This document shows, in pieces, positions 1 through 9,607 of a DNA stretch of 64,000 bases (the stretch's first letter is position 1; every line of letters starts with the position of its first letter). Both the position numbers and the translations under genes were made by a program. The DNA lies in contig NZ_CAJEWD010000006.1 in the NCBI RefSeq assembly GCF_903994045.1, positions 1 to 64,000 of the forward strand, given 5' to 3'. Under the pieces are notes generated by a model. It was not told the DNA's origin. It was given only the letters and a program-made list of their open reading frames with translations, and ran no database searches. This DNA comes from Jeotgalicoccus meleagridis (GTDB lineage: Bacteria; Bacillota; Bacilli; Staphylococcales; Salinicoccaceae).

Positions 1-25
1 GCCAGGATCAAACTCTCCATGATTG
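1..25 (-). rRNA. rrs: 16S rRNA, 5' end only (partial)
   Basis: The reverse complement of the first bases reads ATGGAGAGTTTGATCCTGGC, the near-universal 5' end of bacterial 16S rRNA. The gene lies on the minus strand and continues off the left edge, so only its first two dozen bases are visible. The exact mature 5' end is approximate. Confidence 0.95.
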
Positions 26-188
26 GAAAACTTGTCTAAGCTCTCGTGTGATAATTCAATATCACTGTTTTGCGTTTGTCTTGTGCGCCTCAAGTAACTT
101 CTTAAAGAAGTCTGTTTTTATCGGAATTAAACGTTGACATATTGTCATTCAGTTTTCAATGTTCTGTTGAAACTTTATTTCGTATTAC

Positions 189-224
189 TGTTATTACTAT
201 ACACTATGCTTTTTAAAAATGCAA
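189..224 (-). promoter_or_regulatory. rrn promoter P2 (proximal)
   Basis: On the minus strand a -35 box TTGCAT (219-224), a 17-base spacer and a -10 box TATAGT (196-201) point toward the 16S gene. Transcription should start near 189. The remaining ~160 bases to the 16S end are the rRNA leader. Paired promoters are normal for rrn operons in Bacillales. Confidence 0.6.
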
Positions 225-312
225 GTGTTTATTTAACATTTTTTAATATTTTTTAACACGTCTGTAATGGTAAGTCCGATTACATTATGTTAGGCGCTCT
301 TGAAACAAGCGA

Positions 313-348
313 CTTTTATATAATACCAAGCATTTCATTTTCCGTCAA
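313..348 (-). promoter_or_regulatory. rrn promoter P1 (distal) with AT-rich upstream element
   Basis: On the minus strand TTGACG (343-348), an exact 17-base spacer and TATTAT (320-325) form a strong sigma-A promoter facing the 16S gene. The sequence just upstream of the -35 (349-390) is A/T tracts, as in rRNA UP elements. Together with P2 it explains the otherwise gene-free stretch 26-486. Confidence 0.7.
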
Positions 349-486
349 CACTTTTTGTAAAGATTTTTAAAATTAATTTTACAATGCATAAACGTTTTGA
401 AAGTGTTTAGTTCTATAAAATGAATACTTGATATATACTATCATATTTCATTAATAAAGTATAGAATAATTTTAGAGGTGACATAT

Positions 487-879
487 ATGAGAAAACCCGG
501 CAATAAAATAATGCGTATACGTGGTTGGGCTCTTGCTATGGTATTCATTGGTATGGCAGTCATGTATCTCGGTATCTTCTTTCGAGAAACTCCATGGGCT
601 ATGTTAATATTCCTTATATTAGGAACAATTCCTATCCTAATTAGTTTCGTTATTTACTTCTGGGTAGGAATGATTAGTGCTAGAACTGTTACTGTCCAAT
701 GTCCCAACTGTGAAAAATATACTAAAATTCTAGGTAGAGTTGACTATTGTCAGCATTGTAAAGAACCTTTGACTTTAGATAAAGAGCTTGAGGGAGAGGA
801 ATTTTCACTCGACTACAATGTTAAACATCGCCGAGAGAAGAAAATAGCAGAATTAAAAGAAGATCAGAAAGAGAAATAA
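487..879 (+). CDS. UPF0295 family membrane protein (YgzB-like)
   Basis: A 130-residue protein with two predicted membrane segments (about residues 12-32 and 38-62) followed by a cytoplasmic CPNC...CQHC pair of cysteine motifs, probably a small zinc ribbon. Length, arrangement and the phrase LGRVDYCQHCKEPLTLD match Bacillus YgzB, which also neighbours perR. No biochemical function is known for the family. I place the start at ATG 487, five bases after an AGAGGTGA ribosome site; the in-frame GTG at 478 lies inside that site. A strong bidirectional terminator follows. Confidence 0.85.
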   Translation: MRKPGNKIMRIRGWALAMVFIGMAVMYLGIFFRETPWAMLIFLILGTIPILISFVIYFWVGMISARTVTVQCPNCEKYTKILGRVDYCQHCKEPLTLDKELEGEEFSLDYNVKHRREKKIAELKEDQKEK

Positions 880-912
880 AAAGGATTCGCACATCTGTGC
901 GAATCCTTTTTA
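878..912. terminator. Bidirectional intrinsic terminator
   Basis: A near-perfect 15-bp stem (AAAGGATTCGCACA pairing with TGTGCGAATCCTTT) with a 2-base loop and A/T tracts on both sides separates the convergent UPF0295 gene and perR. Confidence 0.9.
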
Positions 913-960
913 ATTGAAATCCATCTAAGTTTTTATAATTCCTCTATTATATAGTAGAAA

Positions 961-1407
961 CTATTTTTCTTTTTGACATTCTGGGCATACACCATAGATT
1001 TCTAACCGGTGATGACTAACTTCGTAATCCGTAACTAATCCTGCTAAATGCTCAACTTCTTCTAGAGCGGGATATTGAAAATCTGTGATCTTTCCGCATT
1101 CACTACAAATGATATGATAATGTGGCACAGAATTAAAATCAAAGCGACTTGAAGCATCCCCATAAGTTAATTCTTTAACAAGACCAGTCTGCTTAAATAA
1201 TTTTAAATTATTGTAAACTGTCGCAACGCTCATGTTTGGGAAGTCGCTAGACAGTGATTGAAATATATCATCAGCAGTAGGATGCACTTCACTCTCAACC
1301 AAATAATTGAGCACAGCTTTACGCTGCGGAGTAATTCTCACGCCAGTCTTCTTAAGCGTTTCGAGCGACTCACTGAATAGGTCATGATGATCATCTACCA
1401 TCTTCAT
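961..1407 (-). CDS. perR: Peroxide-responsive Fur-family repressor PerR
   Basis: A 148-residue Fur-family metalloregulator that represses oxidative-stress and iron-storage genes until peroxide oxidises its metal-site histidines. The N-terminal winged helix (about 10-90) is followed by the dimerisation domain. The regulatory metal ligands H42, D90, H96, H98 and D109 and the structural zinc cysteines C101/C104 and C141/C144 are all present, each five residues offset from B. subtilis PerR. The aspartate at 109, where Fur has glutamate, favours PerR. A promoter with a Per-box-like dyad lies just upstream, suggesting autoregulation. The downstream neighbourhood (bcp, gsaB) matches staphylococci. 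Confidence 0.95.
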   Translation of the reverse strand: MKMVDDHHDLFSESLETLKKTGVRITPQRKAVLNYLVESEVHPTADDIFQSLSSDFPNMSVATVYNNLKLFKQTGLVKELTYGDASSRFDFNSVPHYHIICSECGKITDFQYPALEEVEHLAGLVTDYEVSHHRLEIYGVCPECQKEK

Positions 1408-1432
1408 ATGACTGATCCTTCCTTCTATATTT

Positions 1433-1478
1433 TTATACTAATATTAATATTGTACTTGCAAATAGAAAAGATTGTCAA
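1433..1478 (-). promoter_or_regulatory. perR promoter with Per-box-like operator
   Basis: On the minus strand TTGACA (1473-1478), an 18-base spacer and TACAAT (1449-1454) form a good sigma-A promoter. Immediately downstream, 1433-1447, lies a dyad reading TTATACTAATATTAA on the plus strand, which fits the Per-box consensus TTATAATNATTATAA at most positions and would cover the transcription start. Confidence 0.55.
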
Positions 1479-1487
1479 ATTAATCTT

Positions 1488-2420
1488 TTAGTAACCCTTG
1501 TTATAGTCAATTAAATTGATCAGTTCGGTTGAAGTTTTAAATATTCCCAAATTCTCTTTAAAGATATCAAAGGCTCTATATAAGTACATATCAGTCTTAG
1601 CAGAACAATGTGGAGTAATTGTAAGATTGTCAAAATCATAGAATGGACTATCACTCGGAAGTGGTTCTTCATTAAATACATCGCTCATCACATGTGCAAT
1701 ATATTTTTCTGTTAATATTTCCTTCAAAGTATCATCAGTCATAATATCTCCTCTACCGATATTGATGAAGATAGCATTACTTTTCATCACTTTAAAAATA
1801 TCTGCTGTTAAGAGATTTTTCGTCTTGTTAGTAGATGGTAAGATATTGACTAAAATATCAGCGGTCACTACTTTCTCATTTAATTCATTCATACTATGAA
1901 CAAGATCGAAGCCTTCAATACTTCGGCCATTAGTATTATAACCCACCGTTTTAACACCTAGAACTTGTAATACCTCTGCAAGTCTACTTCCAATATTGCC
2001 AGTCCCTAAAATATGTGCTTCTTTACCATATAATTCTTCTGATTTTGAGTAATTAATCCACTCGCGATTTTCCTGAGCTCTGTTTAAATACGAAAGATTT
2101 TTATAGTAATCTAAAATGTATCCTAAGGCAAACTCAGACATTGGAACTTTATGAATGCCAGAAGAATTTGTGACTAAAGCTTCATTAAAGAATTCTTCAG
2201 GTATCTCATCGACACCAGCACTCATCACATGCAACCATTTCAAATTGGGAAAAGCGTCCGCTTCTCCATCTTTTAAATCCCCACCGTAAGTAACAAAAAT
2301 CTCAGTATTAATCTTATCGTCATCAGTTAGTTCGTCTTTTTTCTTAAAAGTATATTCGTGAGACTCTGTTAACTCTTCGACCATGTCATCTTTTAATCTT
2401 ACTGTCGATGTTATCTTCAT
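1488..2420 (-). CDS. D-isomer-specific 2-hydroxyacid dehydrogenase family protein
   Basis: A 310-residue NAD(P)-dependent oxidoreductase of the D-2-hydroxyacid dehydrogenase family, which interconverts 2-keto and D-2-hydroxy acids. The nucleotide-binding GTGNIGSRLAEVL glycine motif sits near residue 140. The family catalytic Arg, Glu and His are plausibly in INIGRGD (about 220), NEEPLP (about 251) and ITPHCSAKT (about 269). The substrate cannot be told from sequence. It starts three bases after the bcp stop, so the two are probably co-transcribed; a homologue occupies the same place in staphylococci. Confidence 0.82.
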   Translation of the reverse strand: MKITSTVRLKDDMVEELTESHEYTFKKKDELTDDDKINTEIFVTYGGDLKDGEADAFPNLKWLHVMSAGVDEIPEEFFNEALVTNSSGIHKVPMSEFALGYILDYYKNLSYLNRAQENREWINYSKSEELYGKEAHILGTGNIGSRLAEVLQVLGVKTVGYNTNGRSIEGFDLVHSMNELNEKVVTADILVNILPSTNKTKNLLTADIFKVMKSNAIFINIGRGDIMTDDTLKEILTEKYIAHVMSDVFNEEPLPSDSPFYDFDNLTITPHCSAKTDMYLYRAFDIFKENLGIFKTSTELINLIDYNKGY

Positions 2421-2423
2421 ATC

Positions 2424-2870
2424 TTAACCCTCTTTTAAGAAGCTTTTTAGATCATCCGCATGTTCTTTGGCATTGACTTGGTCAAAACGTTTAAGAATAT
2501 TAGAATCTTTATCTACAACAAAAGTTGTTCTACTTATACCCATAAATTCTTTACCAAATGCTTTTTTAAGACCATAAATACCTAGTTCTTCTGATAGTTT
2601 AAAATCTTCATCCACTAAAAGATCGAAGTTTAAATTGTTTTTTTCGATAAAGTTCTTATGTTTTGTTTTACTATCACCGCTGACTCCGTATACTGTCACA
2701 CCTAAGTCATTTAATTCAGACATATTGTCTCTTAAATCACACGCTTGAGTGGTACACCCTGGTGTATTATCTTTAGGATAAAAATAAATTACTGTTGTTG
2801 ATGTTAATGAATCATTAGTGATGACTTCCCCGTCTTGATTCTCTAATTCAAATTTAGGAAATTTCTCCAT
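2424..2870 (-). CDS. bcp: Thioredoxin-dependent thiol peroxidase (Bcp/PrxQ type)
   Basis: A 148-residue atypical 2-Cys peroxiredoxin that reduces hydrogen and organic peroxides using thioredoxin. The peroxidatic cysteine is C39 in TPGCTTQACDL, with the resolving cysteine five residues later at C44, the PrxQ/Bcp pattern. Family length is about 150 residues. It heads the bcp-hydroxyacid dehydrogenase transcript and lies next to perR, consistent with peroxide defence. No separate Per box was recognised in front of it. Confidence 0.93.
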   Translation of the reverse strand: MEKFPKFELENQDGEVITNDSLTSTTVIYFYPKDNTPGCTTQACDLRDNMSELNDLGVTVYGVSGDSKTKHKNFIEKNNLNFDLLVDEDFKLSEELGIYGLKKAFGKEFMGISRTTFVVDKDSNILKRFDQVNAKEHADDLKSFLKEG

Positions 2871-3018
2871 TTATAATCATTCCTTCATATATTTATTGTC
2901 TTACTATTTAATTACCCTCTATAACATTAACTTTAAACCATTCTTGCAACTTAAACAAATAGCCGAATTATGTTATTATATTGAATGAATAAATCTGATG
3001 TAAAGTAAGGATGACAAT

Positions 3019-4311
3019 ATGTATAAACATACTAAATCTCAACAGTTAAAAGCACAATCCGAAGCCGTAATACTCGGAGGTGTCAATTCTCCATCAAGAT
3101 CTTATAAAGCCGTTGGTGGTGGTGCTCCCCTTGTAATGGAAAGAGCTGAGGGGGCATATTTTTATGATGTTGATGGCAATAAATATATCGACTATCTAGC
3201 GGCTTATGGTCCAATTATTACAGGTCATGCTCACCCTAGAATTCATGAAGCAATCACCGAGCAATCTAGTAAAGGGATTCTTTATGGAACTGGAACAACC
3301 TTAGAAATTGATTTTGCTAAAAAGTTAAAAGCTGCAATTCCAAGTTTAGACCGTGTTCGTTTTGTCAACTCTGGGACTGAAGCAGTGATGACAACTATTA
3401 GGGTTGCACGCGCCTACACTGGCCGTAACAAAATTATTAAATTTGAGGGCTGTTACCATGGTCACTCTGACCTTGTCTTAGTTGCAGCAGGAAGTGGACC
3501 TTCTCAACTAGGTACACCTGATTCTGCAGGGGTTCCAACAGGAGTTGCCGAAGATGTTATCACTGTTCCTTTTAATAATATCGATGACTTTAAAACTGCA
3601 ATCGAGCACTTTGGTGATGAAATTGCTGGTGTTTTAGTTGAGCCAATTGTTGGTAACTTCGGTATAGTTGAAGCAGAAGATGGCTTTTTACAAGCTGTTA
3701 ATGATATTGCTCATGATAATGGATCACTCGTTATTTACGATGAAGTTATTACTGCCTTCCGTTTCTCATACGGTTCAGCTACTAATCTCGTCGGTGTGAC
3801 TCCCGATTTAATTGCAATGGGTAAAATTATCGGTGGCGGTACGCCAATCGGTGCTTACGGTGGACGCTTAGATATCATGGAAAAAGTTGCACCACTTGGA
3901 GCTGCCTATCAAGCTGGTACTATGGCAGGTAATCCTTTATCTATGGCAGCAGGGATCGCTTGTTTAGAAGTACTTGAAAAGCCTGGTGTCTATGAAGAAC
4001 TAGACCGTTTGGGTGAGAAGTTAGAAGAAGGATTATTACACTTAATAGAAAAGTATCAAGTTAAAGCTACAATTAATAGATTAGTTGGTGCCCTGACAAT
4101 TTACTTTACAGATGAAAAAGTGAAAAATTATAAGCAAGCTGAAAATAGTGATGGTGAAGTATTCGCTAAATTCTTCAGAGGTTTGATTAGCCGTGGTATC
4201 AATATCGCACCATCAAAATATGAAGCTTGGTTCTTAACGACTGAACATACCGACAAAGATATAGAAGATACTCTCCAAATAGTAGAAGAAGTATTCAAAA
4301 ATGACCTTTAG
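3019..4311 (+). CDS. gsaB: Glutamate-1-semialdehyde 2,1-aminomutase (HemL/GsaB)
   Basis: A 430-residue class III PLP enzyme that converts glutamate-1-semialdehyde to 5-aminolevulinate, the entry to tetrapyrrole synthesis. Visible signatures are [13 protein letters not shown] near the N-terminus, [17 protein letters not shown] (about 115), the EGCYHGHSD loop and the PLP lysine in [17 protein letters not shown]. Staphylococci carry two such proteins; the position beside bcp and perR matches the copy named gsaB, but a second copy would lie outside this window. It is followed 11 bases later by the DUF939 exporter. Confidence 0.92.
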   Translation: MYKHTKSQQLKAQSEAVILGGVNSPSRSYKAVGGGAPLVMERAEGAYFYDVDGNKYIDYLAAYGPIITGHAHPRIHEAITEQSSKGILYGTGTTLEIDFAKKLKAAIPSLDRVRFVNSGTEAVMTTIRVARAYTGRNKIIKFEGCYHGHSDLVLVAAGSGPSQLGTPDSAGVPTGVAEDVITVPFNNIDDFKTAIEHFGDEIAGVLVEPIVGNFGIVEAEDGFLQAVNDIAHDNGSLVIYDEVITAFRFSYGSATNLVGVTPDLIAMGKIIGGGTPIGAYGGRLDIMEKVAPLGAAYQAGTMAGNPLSMAAGIACLEVLEKPGVYEELDRLGEKLEEGLLHLIEKYQVKATINRLVGALTIYFTDEKVKNYKQAENSDGEVFAKFFRGLISRGINIAPSKYEAWFLTTEHTDKDIEDTLQIVEEVFKNDL

Positions 4312-4322
4312 GAGTTGGTACC

Positions 4323-5432
4323 ATGCGATTTGGTGCTAGAGTTTTAAAAACAGGTATTGCTGTCGTACTAACATTTTTTCTTGCAAATTATATTGGCTTA
4401 ACACCGGCACTTATTGCCGGTATTGCCTCTGTTAACGCCTTACAACCTAACGTTTATCGTTCACTAGAAACGACTTGGAACCAATTTAGAGGGAATACAA
4501 TCGGGGCTATCTCCGCTATTATAATGGTTCTTTTGTTCGGTAGTAACACTTTGATTATCGGTCTAACAGTCATTCTAGTTTTAGCAATGCTGTTATTTTT
4601 TAATTTACAGAGTGTATCCACTCTAGGCGTAATCACAGTTGTCGCTATCATGGATGTACCTATAGGTGAAGAAATGGGAACGGGAGATTTCTTAACTGTT
4701 GCTGCGACACGTTTCTCACTTGTTATGATTGGTGTCTTAGTATCTCTCCTTGTAAATTTAGTCTTTATTCCACCACGTTATGAAACCAAGATGTATCATA
4801 ATTGTTTTAATATTACTAATGATATTTTTAAATGGGTCCGTCTAGAATTCAATGCAGTGAGTGAATCACAAGTTGTAAAAAAAGACCTTGCTCAATTACA
4901 AACAAGAGTTACTAAGTTAGAGACAATGTATTCATGGTATAAGGAAGAGCGTAACATTTTTAAAAAGCAGAGCTTTCAAAATTATCGTCAAAAAGTACTG
5001 TTTAAGCATTTAATTGCCTCAACAAGACAAGCTTATAATTTTTTAAATCGACTGAACAGACATGAAAACGACTATTATCATTTAGATGAAGATTTAAAAA
5101 ACCACATGAGATTAGAAATGGATGAACTCATGGCTTACCACGAACAAGTTTTCATGAAGTTTACAGAAAAGATTAAACCAGAGACTTCTGAAATCTACAT
5201 TGAAACTACACATCAATACGATGATAGTTTAATGTCTCACTTCTTACAAAATTACTCTCGCTTAACTAATGAAAACGATAAAATTCAATACGAAAATATT
5301 TTAGAGGTTATTACAAGCCTCCATGAGTATTCACGATCCGTTGAACGTGTTGACCGCTTAACAAACAGTTTCTTCTCTTATCACAATGATGAGAATAAGA
5401 TTGATATCCAAGATGAAACTTTAGATATATAA
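4323..5432 (+). CDS. Aromatic acid exporter/FUSC-like membrane protein (DUF939)
   Basis: A 369-residue protein with an N-terminal bundle of about four to five hydrophobic helices (residues 1-150) and a long soluble C-terminal half rich in charged helices, the arrangement of the DUF939/aromatic acid exporter family. The transported substrate is unknown. It follows gsaB by 11 bases and is likely co-transcribed; the same pair occurs in staphylococci. A long composite terminator closes the transcript. Confidence 0.8.
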   Translation: MRFGARVLKTGIAVVLTFFLANYIGLTPALIAGIASVNALQPNVYRSLETTWNQFRGNTIGAISAIIMVLLFGSNTLIIGLTVILVLAMLLFFNLQSVSTLGVITVVAIMDVPIGEEMGTGDFLTVAATRFSLVMIGVLVSLLVNLVFIPPRYETKMYHNCFNITNDIFKWVRLEFNAVSESQVVKKDLAQLQTRVTKLETMYSWYKEERNIFKKQSFQNYRQKVLFKHLIASTRQAYNFLNRLNRHENDYYHLDEDLKNHMRLEMDELMAYHEQVFMKFTEKIKPETSEIYIETTHQYDDSLMSHFLQNYSRLTNENDKIQYENILEVITSLHEYSRSVERVDRLTNSFFSYHNDENKIDIQDETLDI

Positions 5433-5510
5433 AAAAACGCAATCTATAAACGAAGTGTATCCCTTAACTTTAAAAAAGGATTTCACTCATTATAGATTGC
5501 GTTTTTTACT
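5430..5510. terminator. Long composite bidirectional terminator
   Basis: An outer ~16-bp stem (AAAAACGCAATCTATA with TATAGATTGCGTTTTT) encloses an inner imperfect hairpin (around GTGTATCCC and GGATTTCAC). A and T tracts on both ends allow it to stop the exporter transcript from the left and the glycosylase transcript from the right. Confidence 0.8.
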
Positions 5511-5516
5511 TTTAAC

Positions 5517-6125
5517 TTATTTCCAACCGTTATCAGCGACTGGCTTGCCCTTAAACTTACTAACATGAGGATTACCTGACACTATAAAGCGATATAAATA
5601 ATCTACCGCTTCTTCTTTATTATCAATGCCGATTCTAGGAGTTTCCGCAATTGTATCAGGTGTTTTACCTGGCATTATACATAAGGTGTCACCATTGATT
5701 TTTAAACCATTATGCAAATTCCTTTGAATTCCTAGAGCTTTTGTAAGTTTCCCAGGTCCATCTGTTAAATGATCAGTTCTTCCCCGTCTTTTTTCCATAA
5801 CTTCTATTCCTCTAGACGGTTCTATACCACGAATTAAAACTCCTTCAGGTCTATCCACTGTCGTCACAAAGTTCATGCAACTATGACCATGCATAGTATA
5901 AACATAAATATGGCCATAAGGTTCGAACATCATATCGTTTTTCTTAGTCACCTTACCTGAAAAAGTATGAGCTGCCTTATCCTCTAAACCTAGATAAGCT
6001 TCTACTTCTGTAATATAACCACCGGTTTCTTCTCCATCAATATAAGTAACGATCTCTTTACCGAGTAAATATTTTGCAGCTGATAAAGTATCATCACTTA
6101 AGAAATCGAGTTCTAATAGTTTCAT
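5517..6125 (-). CDS. DNA-3-methyladenine glycosylase (AAG/MPG family)
   Basis: A 202-residue base-excision repair enzyme that removes alkylated purines from DNA. Family features include TEVEAYLG (the catalytic glutamate region), DKAAHTFSGKV, the HIYVYTMHGHSCMNFV core strand, EGVLIRGIEP and DGPGKLTKALGI. I place the start at ATG 6125 behind a TAGGTGTG ribosome site, 7 bases beyond the preceding transporter stop; a longer reading overlapping that gene is less likely. It is the second gene of an exporter-glycosylase transcript. Confidence 0.9.
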   Translation of the reverse strand: MKLLELDFLSDDTLSAAKYLLGKEIVTYIDGEETGGYITEVEAYLGLEDKAAHTFSGKVTKKNDMMFEPYGHIYVYTMHGHSCMNFVTTVDRPEGVLIRGIEPSRGIEVMEKRRGRTDHLTDGPGKLTKALGIQRNLHNGLKINGDTLCIMPGKTPDTIAETPRIGIDNKEEAVDYLYRFIVSGNPHVSKFKGKPVADNGWK

Positions 6126-6132
6126 ATCACAC

Positions 6133-7869
6133 CTACAATCCCTGTATGTCATACAGATTTCTGTACACACCATCTTTAATCATCAAGTCACTATGACTTC
6201 CCGTTTCTACTATCTCACCATTTTCAATCACAACAATCTTATCTGCGTGAGTCACTGTTGATAGTCGATGCGCAACAATTAAAGTCGTTCTATCGCTCGA
6301 TAGTTCTTCGATAGTTTCCTGAATGATTGCTTCACTTTCTAAATCAAGTGCAGATGTTGCTTCATCTAAAATTAAGATTGGTGGATTTTTTAAGAAGACA
6401 CGCGCGATTGCAATTCTTTGTTTTTGCCCACCTGAGAGCTTCACTCCACGCTCTCCAACAGTAGTTTCATATCCATCTTCTAAGTTCATTATAAAATCAT
6501 GAGCATTGGCACGCTTCGCTGCTAAGATGACTTCATCTTCAGTAGCTCCTGGTTTTGCTAACATAATATTTTCTTTAATAGAATCCGAAAATAATATGTT
6601 ATCCTGCATAACAATACCAAGCTTATCTCTTAATGAACGTACTGTGACATCTCTGACATCCTTACCATCAATCTTAATACTGCCACTTGTCACATCGTAA
6701 AATCTAGGTATTAAAGAGACTAGTGTCGATTTTCCTCCTCCACTCATCCCAACAAAAGCAACAGTTTCACCGACATTTATATCTAAGTTAATATTATTTA
6801 ATATTTTATGGTCATTTTCGCTGTATTGAAACTCTACGTCTTCTAAGCGTATATGTCCTTCAACATAACCAATCTCTTTTGCACCAGGCTCATCCTTAAC
6901 ATCATAAGGTACATCAAATAAATGGAATACCCTGTCCATTGAAGCCACACTTTGTGTCAGTGCTGTCGATGATGATACTAAACGTCTCAGTGGACCGTAT
7001 AGTCTTTCTAAGTAAGCGACGAAAGCTGCTAAGACACCGACTGAAATATTATCATTCAGTACTAAGAAAGTACCATACCCCACAACAATCAGTGGTCCAA
7101 TATCTGTAATCGTATTAACCACCATGAAACTGTAGGCTGTCCAACGTGAGTGGTCTAAGGCTTTAGTTAAAAAGTTGTTGTTTGTTTTATCGAATCTTTC
7201 TTCTTCATGATCCTCAATCGCAAAACTTTTTACTACGTTAATACCCTGGACTCTTTCATGTAAGAAACCTTGAACTTCGGCAAGTGCCTGTGAACGATTT
7301 CTAGTTTTTCTTCTCAGTCTGCCAAAGAAGAACCAAACTCCAAAAATATAAATTGGGAAAATAACTATAGAAGCTAGAGTTAGCTGAACATCGAGGTTAA
7401 ACATGATAACCAAGGCAATAATGATCGTTACTAAGTCCAACCAGACATTCATCAGTCCGGTCATGATAAAATCCTTAGTCTGCTCAACATCATTAATGAC
7501 CCGGGAGATAACCTCTCCTACCTTGTTATTAGCATAAAATTTAGCACTCAACATTTGCAAATGGCCGTATAGTTTCTTTCTAATATCGTATAATATTTTA
7601 TTACTAGTGCGCTGTGCCAAATATTGGCGTAAGTATTCAACAGGTGGTCTTAACACCACAAAAATTAGACCAAATATGATGAGTACTTGAATTAACATAG
7701 AAATTCTTTCATCATATGGTATGCCATCAGCCAGTATAATATCATCGATAGCATATGCCACAAATAAAGGAATCAATAAGGGAATTCCAAATTTTAAAAT
7801 TCCTATTAATATGGTTAATGCAATAATACCGTAATAAGGTTTAACAAATTGCATATACCTTCTAATCAT
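6133..7869 (-). CDS. Sav1866-type multidrug/lipid ABC exporter
   Basis: A 578-residue half-transporter with an N-terminal six-helix membrane domain (about 1-320) fused to a nucleotide-binding domain. Walker A GMSGGGKS, signature LSGGQKQR, Walker [13 protein letters not shown] and the switch histidine in IVAHRLST are intact. Length equals that of S. aureus Sav1866 and long segments such as [13 protein letters not shown] and [17 protein letters not shown] are shared. It should work as a homodimer exporting amphipathic drugs or lipids; the natural substrate is not known. The glycosylase gene follows at once. Confidence 0.93.
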   Translation of the reverse strand: MIRRYMQFVKPYYGIIALTILIGILKFGIPLLIPLFVAYAIDDIILADGIPYDERISMLIQVLIIFGLIFVVLRPPVEYLRQYLAQRTSNKILYDIRKKLYGHLQMLSAKFYANNKVGEVISRVINDVEQTKDFIMTGLMNVWLDLVTIIIALVIMFNLDVQLTLASIVIFPIYIFGVWFFFGRLRRKTRNRSQALAEVQGFLHERVQGINVVKSFAIEDHEEERFDKTNNNFLTKALDHSRWTAYSFMVVNTITDIGPLIVVGYGTFLVLNDNISVGVLAAFVAYLERLYGPLRRLVSSSTALTQSVASMDRVFHLFDVPYDVKDEPGAKEIGYVEGHIRLEDVEFQYSENDHKILNNINLDINVGETVAFVGMSGGGKSTLVSLIPRFYDVTSGSIKIDGKDVRDVTVRSLRDKLGIVMQDNILFSDSIKENIMLAKPGATEDEVILAAKRANAHDFIMNLEDGYETTVGERGVKLSGGQKQRIAIARVFLKNPPILILDEATSALDLESEAIIQETIEELSSDRTTLIVAHRLSTVTHADKIVVIENGEIVETGSHSDLMIKDGVYRNLYDIQGL

Positions 7870-7889
7870 CTAATTACCTCCATAAGATA

Positions 7890-7920
7890 GTAAAACCAAT
7901 CAGCTATCACCGATTGGTTA
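7890..7920 (-). terminator. Probable terminator overlapping the ntdP stop
   Basis: On the minus strand AACCAATC pairs with GATTGGTT around a 10-base loop, then TTTTAC. The stem contains the ntdP stop codon. The T tract is short, so some readthrough into the ABC exporter is likely. Confidence 0.5.
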
Positions 7921-8454
7921 GTGTTCATTATTAAATCTTTGTTGCCAAACCTTAATAAAATCTGGAGCAAAAGGTCCTTTTTTTCTTTCAATCCACTGTT
8001 GTAGCTCATCGACGTTATGCCTTAGAATTTTGTCTATGTCATTTGAATAATTCATGCGATTGCGATGTAATTTATACTCATCTTCATCCAAGAGATGATA
8101 TTTACCATCAGGATATACTTTAATATCTAAATCATAGTCGATGTATTTGATCGCTTCTTCATCGGCAACATAGGGTGAGGACAAATTACAATAGTAATAT
8201 ACCCCATCTTCTCTAAACATACAGATGACATTGAACCAAAATTCCTTATGGAAATAAACGATAGCTGGTTCACGAGTCACCCATTTCCGCCCATCACTTT
8301 CTGTGACAAGGGTTCGGTTATTACCTCCGATGACGACGTGGTCAGTACCTTTTAATATCGTCGTTTCACTCCAAACGCGGTGGATGCTCCCATCATGCTT
8401 ATAGCTTTGAATCCTCATTTTCGACCCTTCAACTGGGATGGATTCTTGCACCAT
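7918..8454 (-). CDS. ntdP: Nucleoside tri/diphosphatase (DUF402 family)
   Basis: A 178-residue DUF402-fold phosphatase; the S. aureus homologue NtdP hydrolyses nucleoside tri- and diphosphates in a metal-dependent way. The whole chain is recognisably the same, for example [46 protein letters not shown] and the acidic cluster [20 protein letters not shown] that supplies metal ligands. Family length is about 180. It stands alone between mutY and the Sav1866-type exporter. Confidence 0.93.
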   Translation of the reverse strand: MVQESIPVEGSKMRIQSYKHDGSIHRVWSETTILKGTDHVVIGGNNRTLVTESDGRKWVTREPAIVYFHKEFWFNVICMFREDGVYYYCNLSSPYVADEEAIKYIDYDLDIKVYPDGKYHLLDEDEYKLHRNRMNYSNDIDKILRHNVDELQQWIERKKGPFAPDFIKVWQQRFNNEH

Positions 8455-8529
8455 AATACTGCCACCACCTTTTATATTTACGTAAATAGTATAGCATAGC
8501 AGAATACTATTGAAAAATTTATGAACCCT

Positions 8530-9552
8530 TTATAAACCATCTATCATCTTGAACATTTTTTGCATGGCGACACTCATCGGTAAGTCACGAACTTTATCGA
8601 GCGAGATAAAGTTTTCATGTTGATCTGTTGTACGAACGACATAGCCTTCCATAAACCAAATCTTGTGTGTGAAAACATGTTTATGTTCACCGATTGCATC
8701 TGATGGCTGACTCAAAGATAGGCCGTACTTTTCTTCAATTGATTCAAGTGATGTATCAACATCAAAACGCGGTAATTCATACATTCCTTTTAATAAATCA
8801 CCTTCTTGTTTAAAGAGTAGAACTTCATTTTTATCGTTTAAAATAAAGAATACATTGTAATAGTACTCTGCTTTTTTCTTAGCTTTTTTCTTAACAGGAT
8901 AGTTCATCACTTCCCCCTTTTTAAATGCTTCACAATGTTCCCTAACAGGACACACTACACATTTAGGGGTGCGCGGCGTACAGATTGTTGCACCGAGTTC
9001 CATTAAAGCTTGATTGAAATCACCCGCTTCTAATGGCATATCACTTTCGATAAAGTTTTTAATATCTTTTTGAACACTGACTTTAGTCGTATCTCTATTA
9101 TCACGATTTAAACGAGTCATAACCCTTAATACATTACCATCGACTGCTGCCAACTGGTTGTTAAATGCAATACTTTGTACCGCTCCACCAATGTATGGTC
9201 CTACACCTTTTAAGGAAAAGAATTCTTCTGGTTTACTCGGAACTTTCGAATCATATTTTTCTTGAACTTCTTTTACAGCATGATGAAAATTTCTTATTCT
9301 ATTGTAATAACCAAGACCTTCCCAGTCCTTTAAAAGTGCTTCTTCATCAGCATTTGCAAGCGCATCTAGGTCCTTATATTTTGTTATAAATTTCTCGAAA
9401 TAGGGTATAACAGTAATAACTTGAGTTTGTTGTAACATGACTTCACTTAGCCAAATTTTAAATGGATCGCTAGTTTCTCTCCATGGTAATTGTCTTTTGT
9501 TTGCCTGATACCAATTTAGTAATGTATCATTAAATTTTGTCCTTTTAAACAT
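8530..9552 (-). CDS. mutY: Adenine DNA glycosylase MutY
   Basis: A 340-residue repair enzyme that excises adenine mispaired with 8-oxoguanine. The catalytic Glu lies in SEVMLQQTQV (about residue 38), the helix-hairpin-helix is LKGVGPYIGGAV, and the catalytic Asp follows in AAVDGNVLRV. The iron-sulfur loop C-X6-C-X2-C-X5-C is intact in CTPRTPKCVVCPVREHC. The C-terminal ~120 residues form the NUDIX-like 8-oxoG recognition domain. It is divergent from yfhP, whose upstream region overlaps its start. Confidence 0.94.
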   Translation of the reverse strand: MFKRTKFNDTLLNWYQANKRQLPWRETSDPFKIWLSEVMLQQTQVITVIPYFEKFITKYKDLDALANADEEALLKDWEGLGYYNRIRNFHHAVKEVQEKYDSKVPSKPEEFFSLKGVGPYIGGAVQSIAFNNQLAAVDGNVLRVMTRLNRDNRDTTKVSVQKDIKNFIESDMPLEAGDFNQALMELGATICTPRTPKCVVCPVREHCEAFKKGEVMNYPVKKKAKKKAEYYYNVFFILNDKNEVLLFKQEGDLLKGMYELPRFDVDTSLESIEEKYGLSLSQPSDAIGEHKHVFTHKIWFMEGYVVRTTDQHENFISLDKVRDLPMSVAMQKMFKMIDGL

Positions 9553-9607
9553 GAAAACATCCTTACTTATTATAATAAACGTTCATCATTCGATAGGAAG
9601 TGGAAAC

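Noticed and set aside
26-477. Possible small RNA or riboswitch upstream of the UPF0295 gene
   Set aside because: The stretch is accounted for by the rRNA leader and tandem rrn promoters on the minus strand; no riboswitch-like conserved core was seen.
9165-9389. Plus-strand 74-codon frame inside mutY, and many similar antisense frames throughout
   Set aside because: They lie opposite well-identified genes, have no ribosome sites and show no protein-like composition; shadows of the real genes.
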